Part shown: in pieces, positions 35,350 through 44,405 of the stretch
Layout: every line of letters begins with the position of its first letter
How positions within the stretch are numbered: position 1 is the stretch's first letter
Assembly: GCF_014196745.1 (NCBI RefSeq)
Contig: NZ_JACIEH010000001.1
Location: 434,001-498,000 of the forward strand
From: Sphingomonas kyeonggiensis
GTDB lineage: Bacteria > Pseudomonadota > Alphaproteobacteria > Sphingomonadales > Sphingomonadaceae
Direction: 5' to 3'
DNA length: 64,000 nucleotides
Position numbers and translations under genes: made by a program
The notes under the pieces: model-generated
Databases searched by the model: none
Seen by the model: only the letters and a program-made list of their open reading frames with translations
What the model was told of the DNA's origin: nothing

Positions 35350-36393
35350 ATGCACCCTCCACATCGCATGCTTCGTCGTTTCGCCCTGCTGGTCGGAACC
35401 ATTTCAGCGCTCGCGCTGCCGGGCGTCCATGCTCGGGCAGACAACGCGGATGCCAAGCTGCTCGAAGCGGTACGGGCAGCGGACCTGCGGGTGGCGGCAA
35501 TCGGCTGGCGTCTGGCAACCGCGAACGTCCCGCTCTGCGACCAGATGGAAGCCGGGATGGGGGTGGTGGTGCATACGCTGGACCAATTCGATCCCAAGGC
35601 GCGGGATTCGGCCAGAGCGCATTTTGGCTTCGCGACTCCGGTGGCAATCGAGGGCGTGATCGCGGGCAGCCCGGCGGAGCGCGCCGGACTGCGCCCAGAC
35701 GATTCCCTGGTCCGGGTCGGCCCGGTCGAGATCGCAAAGCTCGCCGGCAGGCCGGGGACCACCGACCGGCTGGTCGCGGCCCAGCTGGGCATCGCCGCAC
35801 TGCCACAGGACGCGCCGATCGAGATCGACGTCATCCGCGCCGGTGCGCCGGTGCATGTCGCGGTCCAGCCGGTGCCCGCCTGCAGGACGCGCTTCGAGCT
35901 CGAGCTGGACGGCGGCTTCGGCGCCTCCGCGGACGGTGCCATGGTGCAGATCGGGTCGGGCTTCCTCGACGACTATCCCGACGACCAGCTTGCCGCGGTG
36001 ATCGCGCACGAATTCGCGCACAACATCCTGCGCCACCGCGAGCGGCTGGAGGCCCGCGGCGTCGACTACGGCCTGCTGGCCGGCTTCGGTGCCAATGTGA
36101 AATATTTCCGCCAGACCGAAGTGCAGGCGGACCTGCTCTCCGCCTATCTGCTCGCCAACGCCAAGTACCCGGTGCGGGCGAGCGTGGCGTTCTGGCAGCA
36201 TTTCGGCCCGAGCAAGGCAGGGGGCATCCTGCGCAGCCGCTCGCACCCGGCGTGGCGGGACAGGGTGGCGACGCTGGAGGCCGAGGCAACGAAGATCGAC
36301 GCGCTCTCCACGCGGCCGCTGGTGCCCGCGCTGATCGCCGATCGGAACAAGCCGCTCGACGGCGATTGGCAATCGATCCTGGTTCGCCGCTAG
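35350..36393 (+). CDS. Periplasmic M48-family metalloprotease with PDZ domain
   Basis: The 347-residue protein has a signal peptide (LLVGTISALALPGVHARA). A PDZ-like domain spans about 85-140 (AIEGVIAGSPAERAGLRPDDSL). An M48 peptidase domain follows, with the zinc motif HEFAHN in VIAHEFAHNILRH and a downstream Glu ligand candidate in TEVQADLLSAYLL. It resembles the BepA/LoiP/YcaL group that acts on envelope proteins, but with an N-terminal PDZ. It is monocistronic. Confidence 0.87.
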   Translation: MHPPHRMLRRFALLVGTISALALPGVHARADNADAKLLEAVRAADLRVAAIGWRLATANVPLCDQMEAGMGVVVHTLDQFDPKARDSARAHFGFATPVAIEGVIAGSPAERAGLRPDDSLVRVGPVEIAKLAGRPGTTDRLVAAQLGIAALPQDAPIEIDVIRAGAPVHVAVQPVPACRTRFELELDGGFGASADGAMVQIGSGFLDDYPDDQLAAVIAHEFAHNILRHRERLEARGVDYGLLAGFGANVKYFRQTEVQADLLSAYLLANAKYPVRASVAFWQHFGPSKAGGILRSRSHPAWRDRVATLEAEATKIDALSTRPLVPALIADRNKPLDGDWQSILVRR

Positions 36394-36400
36394 GCGAGGA

Positions 36401-37696
36401 TCAGCTCGCCAGCCGCAGCGGCTCGCCGCCCGCGAGGCGGGGCTGGTCCGGCCAGATCCCCCGCGTGTCATAGACCAGCTTGTCGGCGCGCTCGTCGAGC
36501 GGGACCGACTTGAACACGTCGTGGTCGACGAGCACCACGAAGATCTCGCAGCTCTCGATCGCACTATCGACGTCGATCAGCTCGGCGCCCGTGCCATCGA
36601 AGGTGGCGGGGAGGGCGTTCGCATAGGGCTCGACGATCTGGATGCGCTCGCCGAAACGCTGGGCAAGGGCAGCCGCGACCTTGAGCGCGGGGCTCTCGCG
36701 GAAATCGTCGATGTTCGCCTTGAAGGCGAGGCCCAGGCAGGCGACGCGCGCCGCCGGGTTCGATTCGATCATCGCGGCGGCGTGGCCGATGACATAGTCG
36801 GTCTTGCCGTCATTCACTTCGCGGGCGGTGCGGATCAGCGGCGTCTGCTCGGGCGCCGCGCTGACCAGGAACCAGGGATCGACCGCGATGCAGTGACCGC
36901 CGACGCCGGGGCCCGGCGACAGGATGTTGACGCGCGGGTGGCGGTTGGCGAGGCGGATCACTTCCCACACATCGACGCCCATCTTCTCCGCGACGAGGCT
37001 CAGCTCGTTGGCGAAGGCGATGTTGACGTCGCGGAAGGCGTTTTCGGTGAGCTTGGTCATCTCCGCGGCCTTGGCCGTAGTGGTGACGCAGGCGCCGCGC
37101 ACGAAGCGGCGATAGAATTGCAGCGCCTTGCGGGCGCAGCGCGGGGTGATGCCGCCGATCACCCGGTCATTGTCGATCAGCTCGACCAGGATGCGGCCGG
37201 GCAGCACGCGCTCGGGGCAATAGGCGATGGCGACATCGGCGACGCCGACGCAGTGGCCGGGAATCTTGAGGTCGGGGCGGAGACTGGCGAGCAGCTCGGC
37301 GACCTTTTCGGTGGTGCCCACCGGCGAGGTCGATTCGAGGATCACCACGTCGCCGGCCTTGAGCACGATCGCGGCGTTGGTCGCGGCCTTGAGGACAAAG
37401 CCGATGTCCGGCGCGTGATTCTCGCCAAAGGGGGTGGGAACGGCGATGACGAACACATCGGCCTGCTCGACATTGAGCGAGGCGCGCAGGCTGCCGCGGG
37501 CGACCACGCCGGAGACCAGGCCGTCCAGATCGATCTCCTCGATATGGACCTTGCCCGAATTCACCGTGTCGACCACCGACTGGTGGACATCGACGCCCAG
37601 CACCTTGGCGCCGGTGCGTGCGATCACCGCTGCCGTGGGAAGCCCGATATAGCCCAGGCCGAGAACACAGACCTTGAGCTCAGAATCCGAAACCAT
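36401..37696 (-). CDS. wecC: UDP-N-acetyl-D-mannosamine dehydrogenase
   Basis: The 431-residue nucleotide-sugar dehydrogenase oxidises UDP-ManNAc to UDP-ManNAcA. It has CVLGLGYIGLPTAAV, ESTSPVGTTEKV, YCPERVLPG and the catalytic Cys in GVGGHCIAVDPWF. Pairing with wecB directly upstream supports the WecC assignment over other family members. ATG 37696 (MVSDSEL) starts at the family N-terminus and overlaps the wecB end by 17 bases. Confidence 0.93.
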   Translation of the reverse strand: MVSDSELKVCVLGLGYIGLPTAAVIARTGAKVLGVDVHQSVVDTVNSGKVHIEEIDLDGLVSGVVARGSLRASLNVEQADVFVIAVPTPFGENHAPDIGFVLKAATNAAIVLKAGDVVILESTSPVGTTEKVAELLASLRPDLKIPGHCVGVADVAIAYCPERVLPGRILVELIDNDRVIGGITPRCARKALQFYRRFVRGACVTTTAKAAEMTKLTENAFRDVNIAFANELSLVAEKMGVDVWEVIRLANRHPRVNILSPGPGVGGHCIAVDPWFLVSAAPEQTPLIRTAREVNDGKTDYVIGHAAAMIESNPAARVACLGLAFKANIDDFRESPALKVAAALAQRFGERIQIVEPYANALPATFDGTGAELIDVDSAIESCEIFVVLVDHDVFKSVPLDERADKLVYDTRGIWPDQPRLAGGEPLRLAS

Positions 37697-38819
37697 GTGC
37701 GACGATCCCCGCAATCCGCTCAGAAGCATGGCCATCGCCGAACGGATTGTGGGCGCGGGCCATGGCCGAATAGGCGGATGGTACGTCGAGGAGGGTTGAG
37801 ATTTCGGAAACGATACGCTCGGGATCGGTGCCGACCAGCTTCGCCGTGCCCGCGGCGACCCCTTCGGGGCGCTCCGTGGTCTCGCGCATCACCAGCACCG
37901 GCTTGCCGAGCGCGGGGGCTTCTTCCTGCACGCCGCCCGAATCGCTGAGCACGACATGGCTGAGCTCGAGGGCGCGGATGAAGTGCGGATAATCGAGCGG
38001 CTCGATGCGGGCGACGTTGGGGCGGTCGCCCAGCACCTTGTCCATTGCCGCGACGACATTGGGGTTGGGGTGCATCGGGAAGAGGATCGCGGTGTCGTCG
38101 CGATCGGCGATGCGGCCGAGCGCCCGGGCGATGTCCTCCATGCCGCCGCCGAAATTCTCGCGGCGATGCGTGGTGACGAGGACGATGCGCTTCCCGGCAA
38201 AGCGCGTCGCGATCGGATCGAGCCCGGCGGCGAGCGCCGGCTCGGCCTCGATCCGGGCGCGGGTGGCGAGCAGCGCGTCGATCACCGTGTTGCCGGTGAC
38301 GTGGATCGTCGCAGGGGCGATGTTCTCGCGGCGCAGCGCCTCGGCGGCGGTCTCGGTCGGAGCGAAATGCTGGTCGGCGATCGGCGCGACGATGCGGCGG
38401 TTCACCTCCTCGGGCCAGGGCTGGTAGATGTCGCCCGAGCGCAGCCCGGCCTCGACATGGCTGACCGGCACCTTGCGATAATAGGCAGCCAGCGCGCCGA
38501 CCATCGCGGTGGCGGTGTCGCCCTGGACGATCACCCGGTCGGGCTTCTCTTCGTCCATCACCTTGCCCAGGCCGGTGAGCAGGCGGGCGGTCAGCTGGTC
38601 GAGCGTCTGGCCCGGCTCCATCAGGTCGAGATCGATGTCCGGCACCAATCCGGCGATCGACAGCACCTGATCGAGCAGGCCGCGATGCTGGGCAGTGACG
38701 CAGGTGCGCACATCCAGGCCCGGCACGTCCGCCAGCGCGCGGACGACGGGGAAGAGCTTGATCGCTTCGGGACGGGTGCCGAAGATCAGCAGGACGCGGC
38801 GAGCAGGCGATTCTGTCAT
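37680..38819 (-). CDS. wecB: UDP-N-acetylglucosamine 2-epimerase (non-hydrolysing)
   Basis: The 379-residue GT-B-fold enzyme interconverts UDP-GlcNAc and UDP-ManNAc. It shows FGTRPEAIKLFPVV, VQGDTATAMVGALAAYY, VEAGLRSGD, HRRENFG and SDSGGVQEEAPALGKPVLV. With WecC it supplies ManNAcA for a surface glycan. It follows the VanZ-like gene by 23 bases. Confidence 0.95.
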   Translation of the reverse strand: MTESPARRVLLIFGTRPEAIKLFPVVRALADVPGLDVRTCVTAQHRGLLDQVLSIAGLVPDIDLDLMEPGQTLDQLTARLLTGLGKVMDEEKPDRVIVQGDTATAMVGALAAYYRKVPVSHVEAGLRSGDIYQPWPEEVNRRIVAPIADQHFAPTETAAEALRRENIAPATIHVTGNTVIDALLATRARIEAEPALAAGLDPIATRFAGKRIVLVTTHRRENFGGGMEDIARALGRIADRDDTAILFPMHPNPNVVAAMDKVLGDRPNVARIEPLDYPHFIRALELSHVVLSDSGGVQEEAPALGKPVLVMRETTERPEGVAAGTAKLVGTDPERIVSEISTLLDVPSAYSAMARAHNPFGDGHASERIAGIVAHGFGF

Positions 38820-38842
38820 GCCCGTCGCGTAGCAGGTCGAGC

Positions 38843-39205
38843 TTAACGCGCCTCTAACCCTGCCTGACGTTCGAGCCAGTTCCGGCCAAAGGTGACGAGG
38901 CTGAGGGCGATCGCCGTGGCGACCAGATCATTGGCCCAATCATCCCATTCCGCCACGCGCCCCACATTCATCAGCAGCTGGGTGATCTCGATCGCCGCGC
39001 CGAACGCGGCATAGGCGATGAACTGCCAGCCCGGCTTCACCTGTGGCCACGCCAGGCTGCTGAGCACGGGGAGCGCGGCAAAGGCGAGCAGGTGGCGTAC
39101 GGGCCCCGATTCCACCACTTGCCCCAAGGGACCGGGCGTCAGCGCCAGGAAGGTCACCAGAGCGACCGCGACAAGGAAGAACATACGGAGCATGATGTGC
39201 TGCAT
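38843..39205 (-). CDS. VanZ-like membrane protein
   Basis: The 120-residue protein has about four short membrane helices and the VanZ-type pattern: LALTPGP near the start, a RHLLAFAALPVL helix, GAAIEITQLLM and AEWDDWANDLVA. VanZ-like proteins are of poorly known function; some affect envelope antibiotic sensitivity. ATG 39205 (MQHIMLRMFF) has a GGGAC site upstream and is preferred to upstream in-frame starts. It probably forms an operon with wecB and wecC. Confidence 0.83.
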   Translation of the reverse strand: MQHIMLRMFFLVAVALVTFLALTPGPLGQVVESGPVRHLLAFAALPVLSSLAWPQVKPGWQFIAYAAFGAAIEITQLLMNVGRVAEWDDWANDLVATAIALSLVTFGRNWLERQAGLEAR

Positions 39206-39332
39206 GTGCGTCCCGTGGCACATGTTGCGGCGCAATACGAGACCGCGCATCGCGGCTCTGGCGCATTGCGCCGATTGCACGAGACGCATTTGGCGAGTAG
39301 CAGCGCCAATATTTCGGAGATATGTTCGGGCT

Positions 39333-40205
39333 ATGACCATCAAGCCGCTGCGCAAGGCCGTGTTTCCCGTCGGCGGCCTGGGTACGCGTTTCCTTCCTGC
39401 CACCAAGGCGCTGCCGAAGGAAATGCTGCCGATCGTCGATCGCCCGCTGATCCAGTACGCGGTGGACGAGGCGCTGGAAGCCGGCATCGAGCAGATGATC
39501 TTCGTCACCGGCCGCGGCAAGAGCGCGATCGAGGACCATTTCGACATCGCCTATGAGCTCGAGACGACGATGTCCTCCCGCGGCAAGTCGCTCGAGATCC
39601 TCGATGCCACGCGCCTGAAGCCCGGCGCGGTCGCCTATGTCCGCCAGCAGGAACCGATGGGCCTGGGCCATGCCGTATGGTGCGCCCGCGACATCGTGGG
39701 CGACGAGCCCTTTGCGGTCCTGCTCGCCGACGACTTCATGCTCGGCAAGCCGGGCTGCCTGAAGCAGATGGTCGATGCCTATAACAAGGTGGGCGGCAAC
39801 CTGATCTGCGCCGAGATCGTCCCCGACGACCAGACGCACCGCTATGGCATCATCACCCCCGGCGCGCAGGATGGCGCGCTGACCGAGGTGAAGGGGCTGG
39901 TCGAGAAGCCGGCGCCGGGCACCGCGCCGTCGAACCTCTCGGTCATTGGCCGCTACATCCTGCAGCCCGAAGTGATGCGCGTGCTCGAAGGCCAGGAAAA
40001 GGGCGCCGGCGGCGAGATCCAGTTGACCGACGCGATGGCCCAGATGATCGGCGGCCAGCGCTTCCACGGCGTGACCTTCGAGGGCACCCGCTATGACTGC
40101 GGCGACAAGGCCGGCTTCATTCAGGCGAACATCGCAGTGGCGCTGGAGCGCGAGGACATCGCCCCGGCGATCCGCGATTTCATGACGAGCCGCTGCCCCG
40201 GCTGA
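39333..40205 (+). CDS. galU: UTP-glucose-1-phosphate uridylyltransferase
   Basis: The 290-residue enzyme makes UDP-glucose. GGLGTRFLPATKALPKEMLPI, VDRPLIQYAVDEA, FVTGRGKSAIEDHFD and GLVEKP are typical. ATG 39333 (MTIKPLRK) is the family start; the open frame upstream is not GalU-like. Its product is the substrate of Ugd at 21313. It is transcribed divergently from the VanZ-like gene. Confidence 0.96.
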   Translation: MTIKPLRKAVFPVGGLGTRFLPATKALPKEMLPIVDRPLIQYAVDEALEAGIEQMIFVTGRGKSAIEDHFDIAYELETTMSSRGKSLEILDATRLKPGAVAYVRQQEPMGLGHAVWCARDIVGDEPFAVLLADDFMLGKPGCLKQMVDAYNKVGGNLICAEIVPDDQTHRYGIITPGAQDGALTEVKGLVEKPAPGTAPSNLSVIGRYILQPEVMRVLEGQEKGAGGEIQLTDAMAQMIGGQRFHGVTFEGTRYDCGDKAGFIQANIAVALEREDIAPAIRDFMTSRCPG

Positions 40206-40262
40206 GCCGTGCGTCCCGGTGCGCCGGACGCGTTGCAAGGCGTCGGCCGCGGGAGGCGGAGG

Positions 40263-40670
40263 CTAGAAGGGCTTGGCGACCACCAGCACGGCGATCGACG
40301 CAATGGCTGCGGCGATGAATCCCGCGACCCGAAGGACCGAGATGGGGCTGGACGGCAGATCTCCGCCACGCAGCCGCCGGAGCTTGCCGGACTGGATGCC
40401 GTGCAGCCCGGTCAAAGCGAGGACGAAGGCGAGCTTGGCCCAGAGCCAGGGGCTGGTGAACCAGCCGGCCTCGACGGCGATCGTCGCGCCGGTCACCCAG
40501 ACGAGCAGCATCGCCGGGACGGTGACCAGCCGGTCCCAGCGGGCGAGCGGGGCCGTGGTCGCGGCATCCCCGCGCTGCGCGGCGGCGAGGGCGAAGGTCT
40601 GGGCGAACAGGCCGCCGATGAAGAGCAGGACGGCGGCGACGTGCACCGCCTTCAGCCAGAGATAGGGCAT
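40263..40670 (-). CDS. CopD/HemJ-like four-helix membrane protein
   Basis: The 135-residue protein begins YLWLKAVHVAAVLLFIGGLFAQTF, the first helix pattern of the CopD/HemJ (UPF0093) superfamily with a conserved His, and has three further helices. Members are linked to copper handling or porphyrinogen oxidation; the small size does not decide. Its ATG overlaps the DUF3817 stop by one base (TGATG). Confidence 0.78.
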   Translation of the reverse strand: MPYLWLKAVHVAAVLLFIGGLFAQTFALAAAQRGDAATTAPLARWDRLVTVPAMLLVWVTGATIAVEAGWFTSPWLWAKLAFVLALTGLHGIQSGKLRRLRGGDLPSSPISVLRVAGFIAAAIASIAVLVVAKPF

Positions 40671-41044
40671 CAGGCGCGCGCCCCTGTCGGGGCGGCGAGG
40701 GCGGCGCGCTTGCGGCGCAGCAGCCCGGCATTGAGGAAGCCGCCAAAGGGGATGAAGGCCGCGAGGCCCAGCCTTGCGATCTCGCCCCGCGACCAGCCGC
40801 CGCCCGACACGGTGGTGACCAGGCTCCAGGCATAGGCGACGAAGGCGGCGCCGTGCACCGGCCCCATCAGCCTGACCGCCAGGGGATAGTCGAACAGGTG
40901 CTTGAGCGGGACCGCGACGAAGACGAGGACCAGGAGCGTGGTCGCCTCGACGAAGGACGCGAGGCGCAGGCGCCGGATCTGGGCGCGTTCCTCGGCGGCG
41001 GCCGGGGAAGGGGCGGGCTGCTGCATGCGGGGCGCTTGCGGCAT
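40670..41044 (-). CDS. DUF3817 membrane protein
   Basis: The 124-residue protein has an Ala/Pro-rich cytosolic N-terminus and then three helices with the DUF3817 pattern: RLASFVEATTLLVLVFVAVPLKH, GPVHGAAFVAYAW and LAAFIPFGGFLN. The function of DUF3817 is unknown. It is coupled to tetR upstream and the CopD-like gene downstream by one-base overlaps. Confidence 0.83.
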   Translation of the reverse strand: MPQAPRMQQPAPSPAAAEERAQIRRLRLASFVEATTLLVLVFVAVPLKHLFDYPLAVRLMGPVHGAAFVAYAWSLVTTVSGGGWSRGEIARLGLAAFIPFGGFLNAGLLRRKRAALAAPTGARA

Positions 41045-41646
41045 CAGAGATTCGCGGGATCGGCGCCGCAGCGGCGCAGCAGGGCGACGAGCGCAACCTC
41101 GGCGCGGCGATCTGCGTCGGGATCGCGCTGGAAGCGCATCGTGCTGTGATGCGCGAGATAGATGCCGCGCAGTTCCCACACGACCTGATCGGCATCGGTC
41201 TCGGCATGGAGGTGGCCGAGGTCGATTGCCTGGCGGACATGGGAATGGAGCACCTGCCGCCATTCCTCGTCCAGCTCGGCCACGCGATCGCGCACCACGC
41301 CCGGCGTGTCGTCGAGCTCGAACATCGCGGCAGCGACGGGGCAGCCGCCGCGCAGGCCGGCGCGGGACGACCAGCCGAACCACAGGCCGACCAGCGCCAT
41401 CAGGCGCGGCAGGCCCTCGGGATTGCGCATCGCGGGCTCGACGACGTTGCGCCAGGCCAACCGGACGGTCTCGTCGAGCAGGGCGAGTTCCAGCGCTTCC
41501 CGCGACCGGAAATGGGCGAACAGTCCGCTCTTGGAGAGCCCGGTCGCCTCTGCCAGCCGGCCGATGGTGACTGCCGCGAGCCCCCCCTGGCTGAGCGTCT
41601 GCAGGCCTTCTTCGAGCACGCGGATTCGAGTCGTTTCTGCTTTCAT
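41044..41646 (-). CDS. TetR-family transcriptional regulator
   Basis: The 200-residue protein has an N-terminal helix-turn-helix (GGLAAVTIGRLAEATGLSKSGLFAHFRSRE as contiguous core elements GLAAVTIGRLAEA and GLSKSGLFAHF) and a C-terminal ligand domain like TetR_C groups (MALVGLWFGW, GCPVAAAMFELDD). It is first in the operon with DUF3817 and CopD-like genes and very probably represses it from the palindrome at 41658. Confidence 0.9.
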   Translation of the reverse strand: MKAETTRIRVLEEGLQTLSQGGLAAVTIGRLAEATGLSKSGLFAHFRSREALELALLDETVRLAWRNVVEPAMRNPEGLPRLMALVGLWFGWSSRAGLRGGCPVAAAMFELDDTPGVVRDRVAELDEEWRQVLHSHVRQAIDLGHLHAETDADQVVWELRGIYLAHHSTMRFQRDPDADRRAEVALVALLRRCGADPANL

Positions 41647-41657
41647 GTCGATTTGGT

Positions 41658-41669
41658 ACGAACGGTCGT
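41658..41669. promoter_or_regulatory. Probable operator of the TetR regulator
   Basis: ACGAACGGTCGT is symmetric at 10 of 12 positions and resembles known TetR-family operators built on ACCG/CGGT half-sites. It lies 12 bases before the tetR ATG, where a bound repressor would block its own operon. Confidence 0.5.
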
Positions 41670-41739
41670 GCTATTTTGCAAGCGGGGTCATGGGCGTATC
41701 GCATGCGATTAAAGGCAGATGGTCGGGATGAGGACCATT

Positions 41740-41871
41740 CCTCCCCCGGAGGGGGCGGGGGCCGCCGCCGGAGGCGGTGGTGGAGGGGTAGCCTGCCCCA
41801 AGCGATCTCGTCCGTGGAGAATACCCCTCCACCAGCCTGCGGCTGGTCCCCCTCCCCCTCCGGGGGAGGAA
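41740..41871. repeat. Composite palindromic repeat, copy 2 (REPIN-like)
   Basis: The structure is nearly the same as at 13481-13611: outer CCTCCCCCGG arms in inverted orientation, inner GC hairpins and a spacer with the same GTGGAGAATACCCC end. Arms differ by a few bases and the spacer by several, so it is an older or diverged copy. It fills the gap between tetR and the nucleotide-sugar dehydrogenase gene. Confidence 0.85.
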
Positions 41872-41953
41872 TGGTTGCTGCAAGCGGTAGCGTGCCTGGA
41901 CGGAGTATTTGAGAACGGACAGGGAAGGCCAAGCCCTCCCTGCGCACCGGATC

Positions 41954-43300
41954 TCAGGCGCGGACGACCTTGTCCGACACCACGCCCGCCTTTGCGCAGG
42001 CATTGCGGGTGTCGACCACCAGCTTCGCCGCCTCGACGAGCGCGGCATAGTCCACCGCGTCGTGATCGGTGGCGATCAGCACCGCATCGTACCTGGCGAT
42101 CTCGGCCTCGTCCCACGCGATGCCGTCCCGGAAGTTGAGCGTCGGGTGCTCGCGGGTATTGTCGATCTGGGCGACGTGTGGATCGAAGAAGTCGGCGGTG
42201 GCGCCGCGTGCCTCGATCATCTCCATCAGGCGGAGCGACGGGCTCTCGCGGATGTCCTCGACATTCTTCTTGTAGGCGACGCCCAGCACCAGGATGCGCG
42301 CATCGCGCAGGCCGCGGCCGAAGCGGGCGTCCATCGTGTCGGCGAGGACGCGGACGACATGCTGCGGCATGTCCGCGTTGATCTGGCCGGCCAGCTCGAT
42401 GAACTTGGTGTGCTGGTTGTACTCGCGCGCCTTCCAGGTGAGGTAGAAGGGGTCGATCGGGATGCAGTGCCCGCCAAGGCCCGGGCCCGGATAGAAGGGC
42501 ATGAAGCCGAACGGCTTGGATTTGGCGGCGTCGATCACTTCCCACACGTCGATGTCCATCGCGGTGAAGATGAGCTTGAGCTCGTTGACCAGCGCGATGT
42601 TGACGGCGCGGAACACGTTCTCGGTGATCTTCACCGCCTCGGCGGTGGCGGCCGACGAGACCTGGATCGCCTGGGGCACGATGTGGCGATAGACGCCCAG
42701 CGCCAGATCGGCCGAGACGGTGTCGTCGGCGCCGACCACCTTGGGGATCTTGGTGGTCGAGAAGGTCGGGTTGCCGGGATCCTCGCGCTCGGGCGAATAG
42801 GCCAGGAAGAAGTCCTTGCCGGCGACCAGGCCCTCGGCCTCGAGGATCGGCTGCATCACTTCCCTGGTGGTGCCCGGATAGGTGGTCGATTCGAGGATGA
42901 CGAGCTGGCCGCGGCGCAGCGTCTTCGCGATCGCCTGGGTGGTCAGCTCGACATATTTGAGGTCGGGCTCGAGATGGCGGGTGAGCGGGGTGGGGACGCA
43001 GATCAGCACTACATCGGCTTCGCCCAGCCGGGCGAGATCGGCGGTGGCGCGCAGCTTCTCGTTTGCGACCAGCGGCGCGATGCGGGCCGCGTCGATGTGC
43101 TTGATGTAGCTCTCACCGGCTTCGAGCGCGTCGATCTTGGCCTGGTCGACGTCGAAGGCGAGGACGGGGCAGCCCGCTTCGCCGAAGGCCACGGCGAGCG
43201 GCAGGCCGACATAGCCCATGCCGATCACGCCGATGATGGCGCTGCCGCTTTCGATCCGCGCCTGCAGCTTCAGCCCGTGCGCGGGCCATTCGATGCTCAT
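41954..43300 (-). CDS. UDP-N-acetylglucosamine 6-dehydrogenase-like enzyme (WbpA/TviB type)
   Basis: The 448-residue nucleotide-sugar dehydrogenase has GVIGMGYVGLPLAVAF, ESTTYPGTTREV, FLAYSPEREDPGN and the catalytic Cys in PGLGGHCIPIDPFYL. SPERxDPGN followed by this Cys motif is typical of the WbpA/TviB branch using UDP-GlcNAc or UDP-GalNAc rather than of WecC or Ugd; the exact sugar is inferred. It is downstream of the epimerase gene (55-base gap), suggesting that both act on one surface polysaccharide precursor. Confidence 0.85.
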   Translation of the reverse strand: MSIEWPAHGLKLQARIESGSAIIGVIGMGYVGLPLAVAFGEAGCPVLAFDVDQAKIDALEAGESYIKHIDAARIAPLVANEKLRATADLARLGEADVVLICVPTPLTRHLEPDLKYVELTTQAIAKTLRRGQLVILESTTYPGTTREVMQPILEAEGLVAGKDFFLAYSPEREDPGNPTFSTTKIPKVVGADDTVSADLALGVYRHIVPQAIQVSSAATAEAVKITENVFRAVNIALVNELKLIFTAMDIDVWEVIDAAKSKPFGFMPFYPGPGLGGHCIPIDPFYLTWKAREYNQHTKFIELAGQINADMPQHVVRVLADTMDARFGRGLRDARILVLGVAYKKNVEDIRESPSLRLMEMIEARGATADFFDPHVAQIDNTREHPTLNFRDGIAWDEAEIARYDAVLIATDHDAVDYAALVEAAKLVVDTRNACAKAGVVSDKVVRA

Positions 43301-43355
43301 AGCTACCCTATCCCGGTGGAAAACACTCTCGCGTCTTCATGCCGGAAGAGGGGTT

Positions 43356-44354
43356 TCAGTTTCGATAATGCTCCAGATACCATTCCACGAAGGCGGGCAC
43401 GCCCGCGCTCGGCGGGGTGGAGGGCGCATAGCCGGTCAGCGCCTTGAGCAGGGCGTGCGACGCCTCGGTCGCGGGCACGTCGCCCTGCTGCATCGGCATG
43501 AAGTTCTTGATCGCTTCCTTGCCGAGCGCGCGCTCGATCTCGCCGATATAGTCCATCAGCTGGGTCTGCTGGCCGGCGCCGATATTGACGGTGCGGAAGG
43601 GCGCGACGGGGGAGAGGCTGTCGCCTTCCACCGGAGTGTCGCCCGGCACCGCCTCGGTCAGTCGCACGATCGATTCGGCCAGGTCGTCGACATAGGTGAA
43701 GTCGCGGACCATCTGGCCGTTGTTGTAGATGTCGATCGGTTCGCCGGCGAGGATGCCCTTGGTGAACTTGAACAGCGCCATGTCCGGCCGGCCCCACGGG
43801 CCATAGACCGTGAAGAAGCGGAAGAAGGTCATGGGCGTCTTGAAGAGATGCGCGTAGCTGTGGCCCATCAGCTCGGTCGCGCCCTTGGTGGCGGCGTAGA
43901 AGCTGAGCGGTGTCGCGGTGCGCTGCGTCTCGGTGAACGGCATGTCGGTGTTCGCGCCATAGACCGAGCTGGTCGAGGCGGCGAGCAGGTGCTTCGTCTT
44001 GTGGTGGCGGGCCAGCTCCAGCACGTTGAAGGTGCCGATCAGGTTCGCCGCGACATAGGATTCCGGGCTGTCGATCGAGTGGCGCACGCCGGCCTGGGCG
44101 GCGAGGTGGATCACCACATCGGGCTGGAACTCGGCCCAGGCCTCGCCGAACGCGGCCATGTCGTCGATCGAGACGCGGGCGACCTTGAAGTTCGGATGGT
44201 TCGACAGGATGTCGTTGCGCGCTTCCTTGAGCGCCGGATCATAATAGGCGGTGAAATTGTCCACGCCGAGCACGGTGGCGCCGCGCTGGAGCAATTTGCT
44301 GGCCGTGTGGAAGCCGATGAAGCCGGCCGAGCCGGTGACCAGGACGCGCGTCAT
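43356..44354 (-). CDS. UDP-glucuronate 4-epimerase-like NAD-dependent epimerase
   Basis: The 332-residue SDR enzyme has VTGSAGFIGFHTASKLL, HLAAQAGVRHSIDSPESY, the catalytic YAATKGATELMGHSYAHL (YxxxK) and TVYGPWGRPDMALFKFTKGI. This last motif is typical of UDP-glucuronate 4-epimerases (WbpP/LspL/Cap1J type). Its substrate UDP-glucuronate could come from Ugd. It is 51 bases downstream of the MoeB/ThiF-type gene. Confidence 0.88.
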   Translation of the reverse strand: MTRVLVTGSAGFIGFHTASKLLQRGATVLGVDNFTAYYDPALKEARNDILSNHPNFKVARVSIDDMAAFGEAWAEFQPDVVIHLAAQAGVRHSIDSPESYVAANLIGTFNVLELARHHKTKHLLAASTSSVYGANTDMPFTETQRTATPLSFYAATKGATELMGHSYAHLFKTPMTFFRFFTVYGPWGRPDMALFKFTKGILAGEPIDIYNNGQMVRDFTYVDDLAESIVRLTEAVPGDTPVEGDSLSPVAPFRTVNIGAGQQTQLMDYIGEIERALGKEAIKNFMPMQQGDVPATEASHALLKALTGYAPSTPPSAGVPAFVEWYLEHYRN

Positions 44355-44405
44355 GGCGCGGGAGGTGCCCGAAGCGGGGAGGGAAGTCCAGTTCCTCTCT
44401 GGCGG

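Noticed and set aside
38841..38857. CtrA-like box TTAA-N7-CTAAC near the wecB start
   Set aside because: It has a mismatch in the second half-site, and its first TTA is the stop codon of the VanZ-like gene, so chance is likely.
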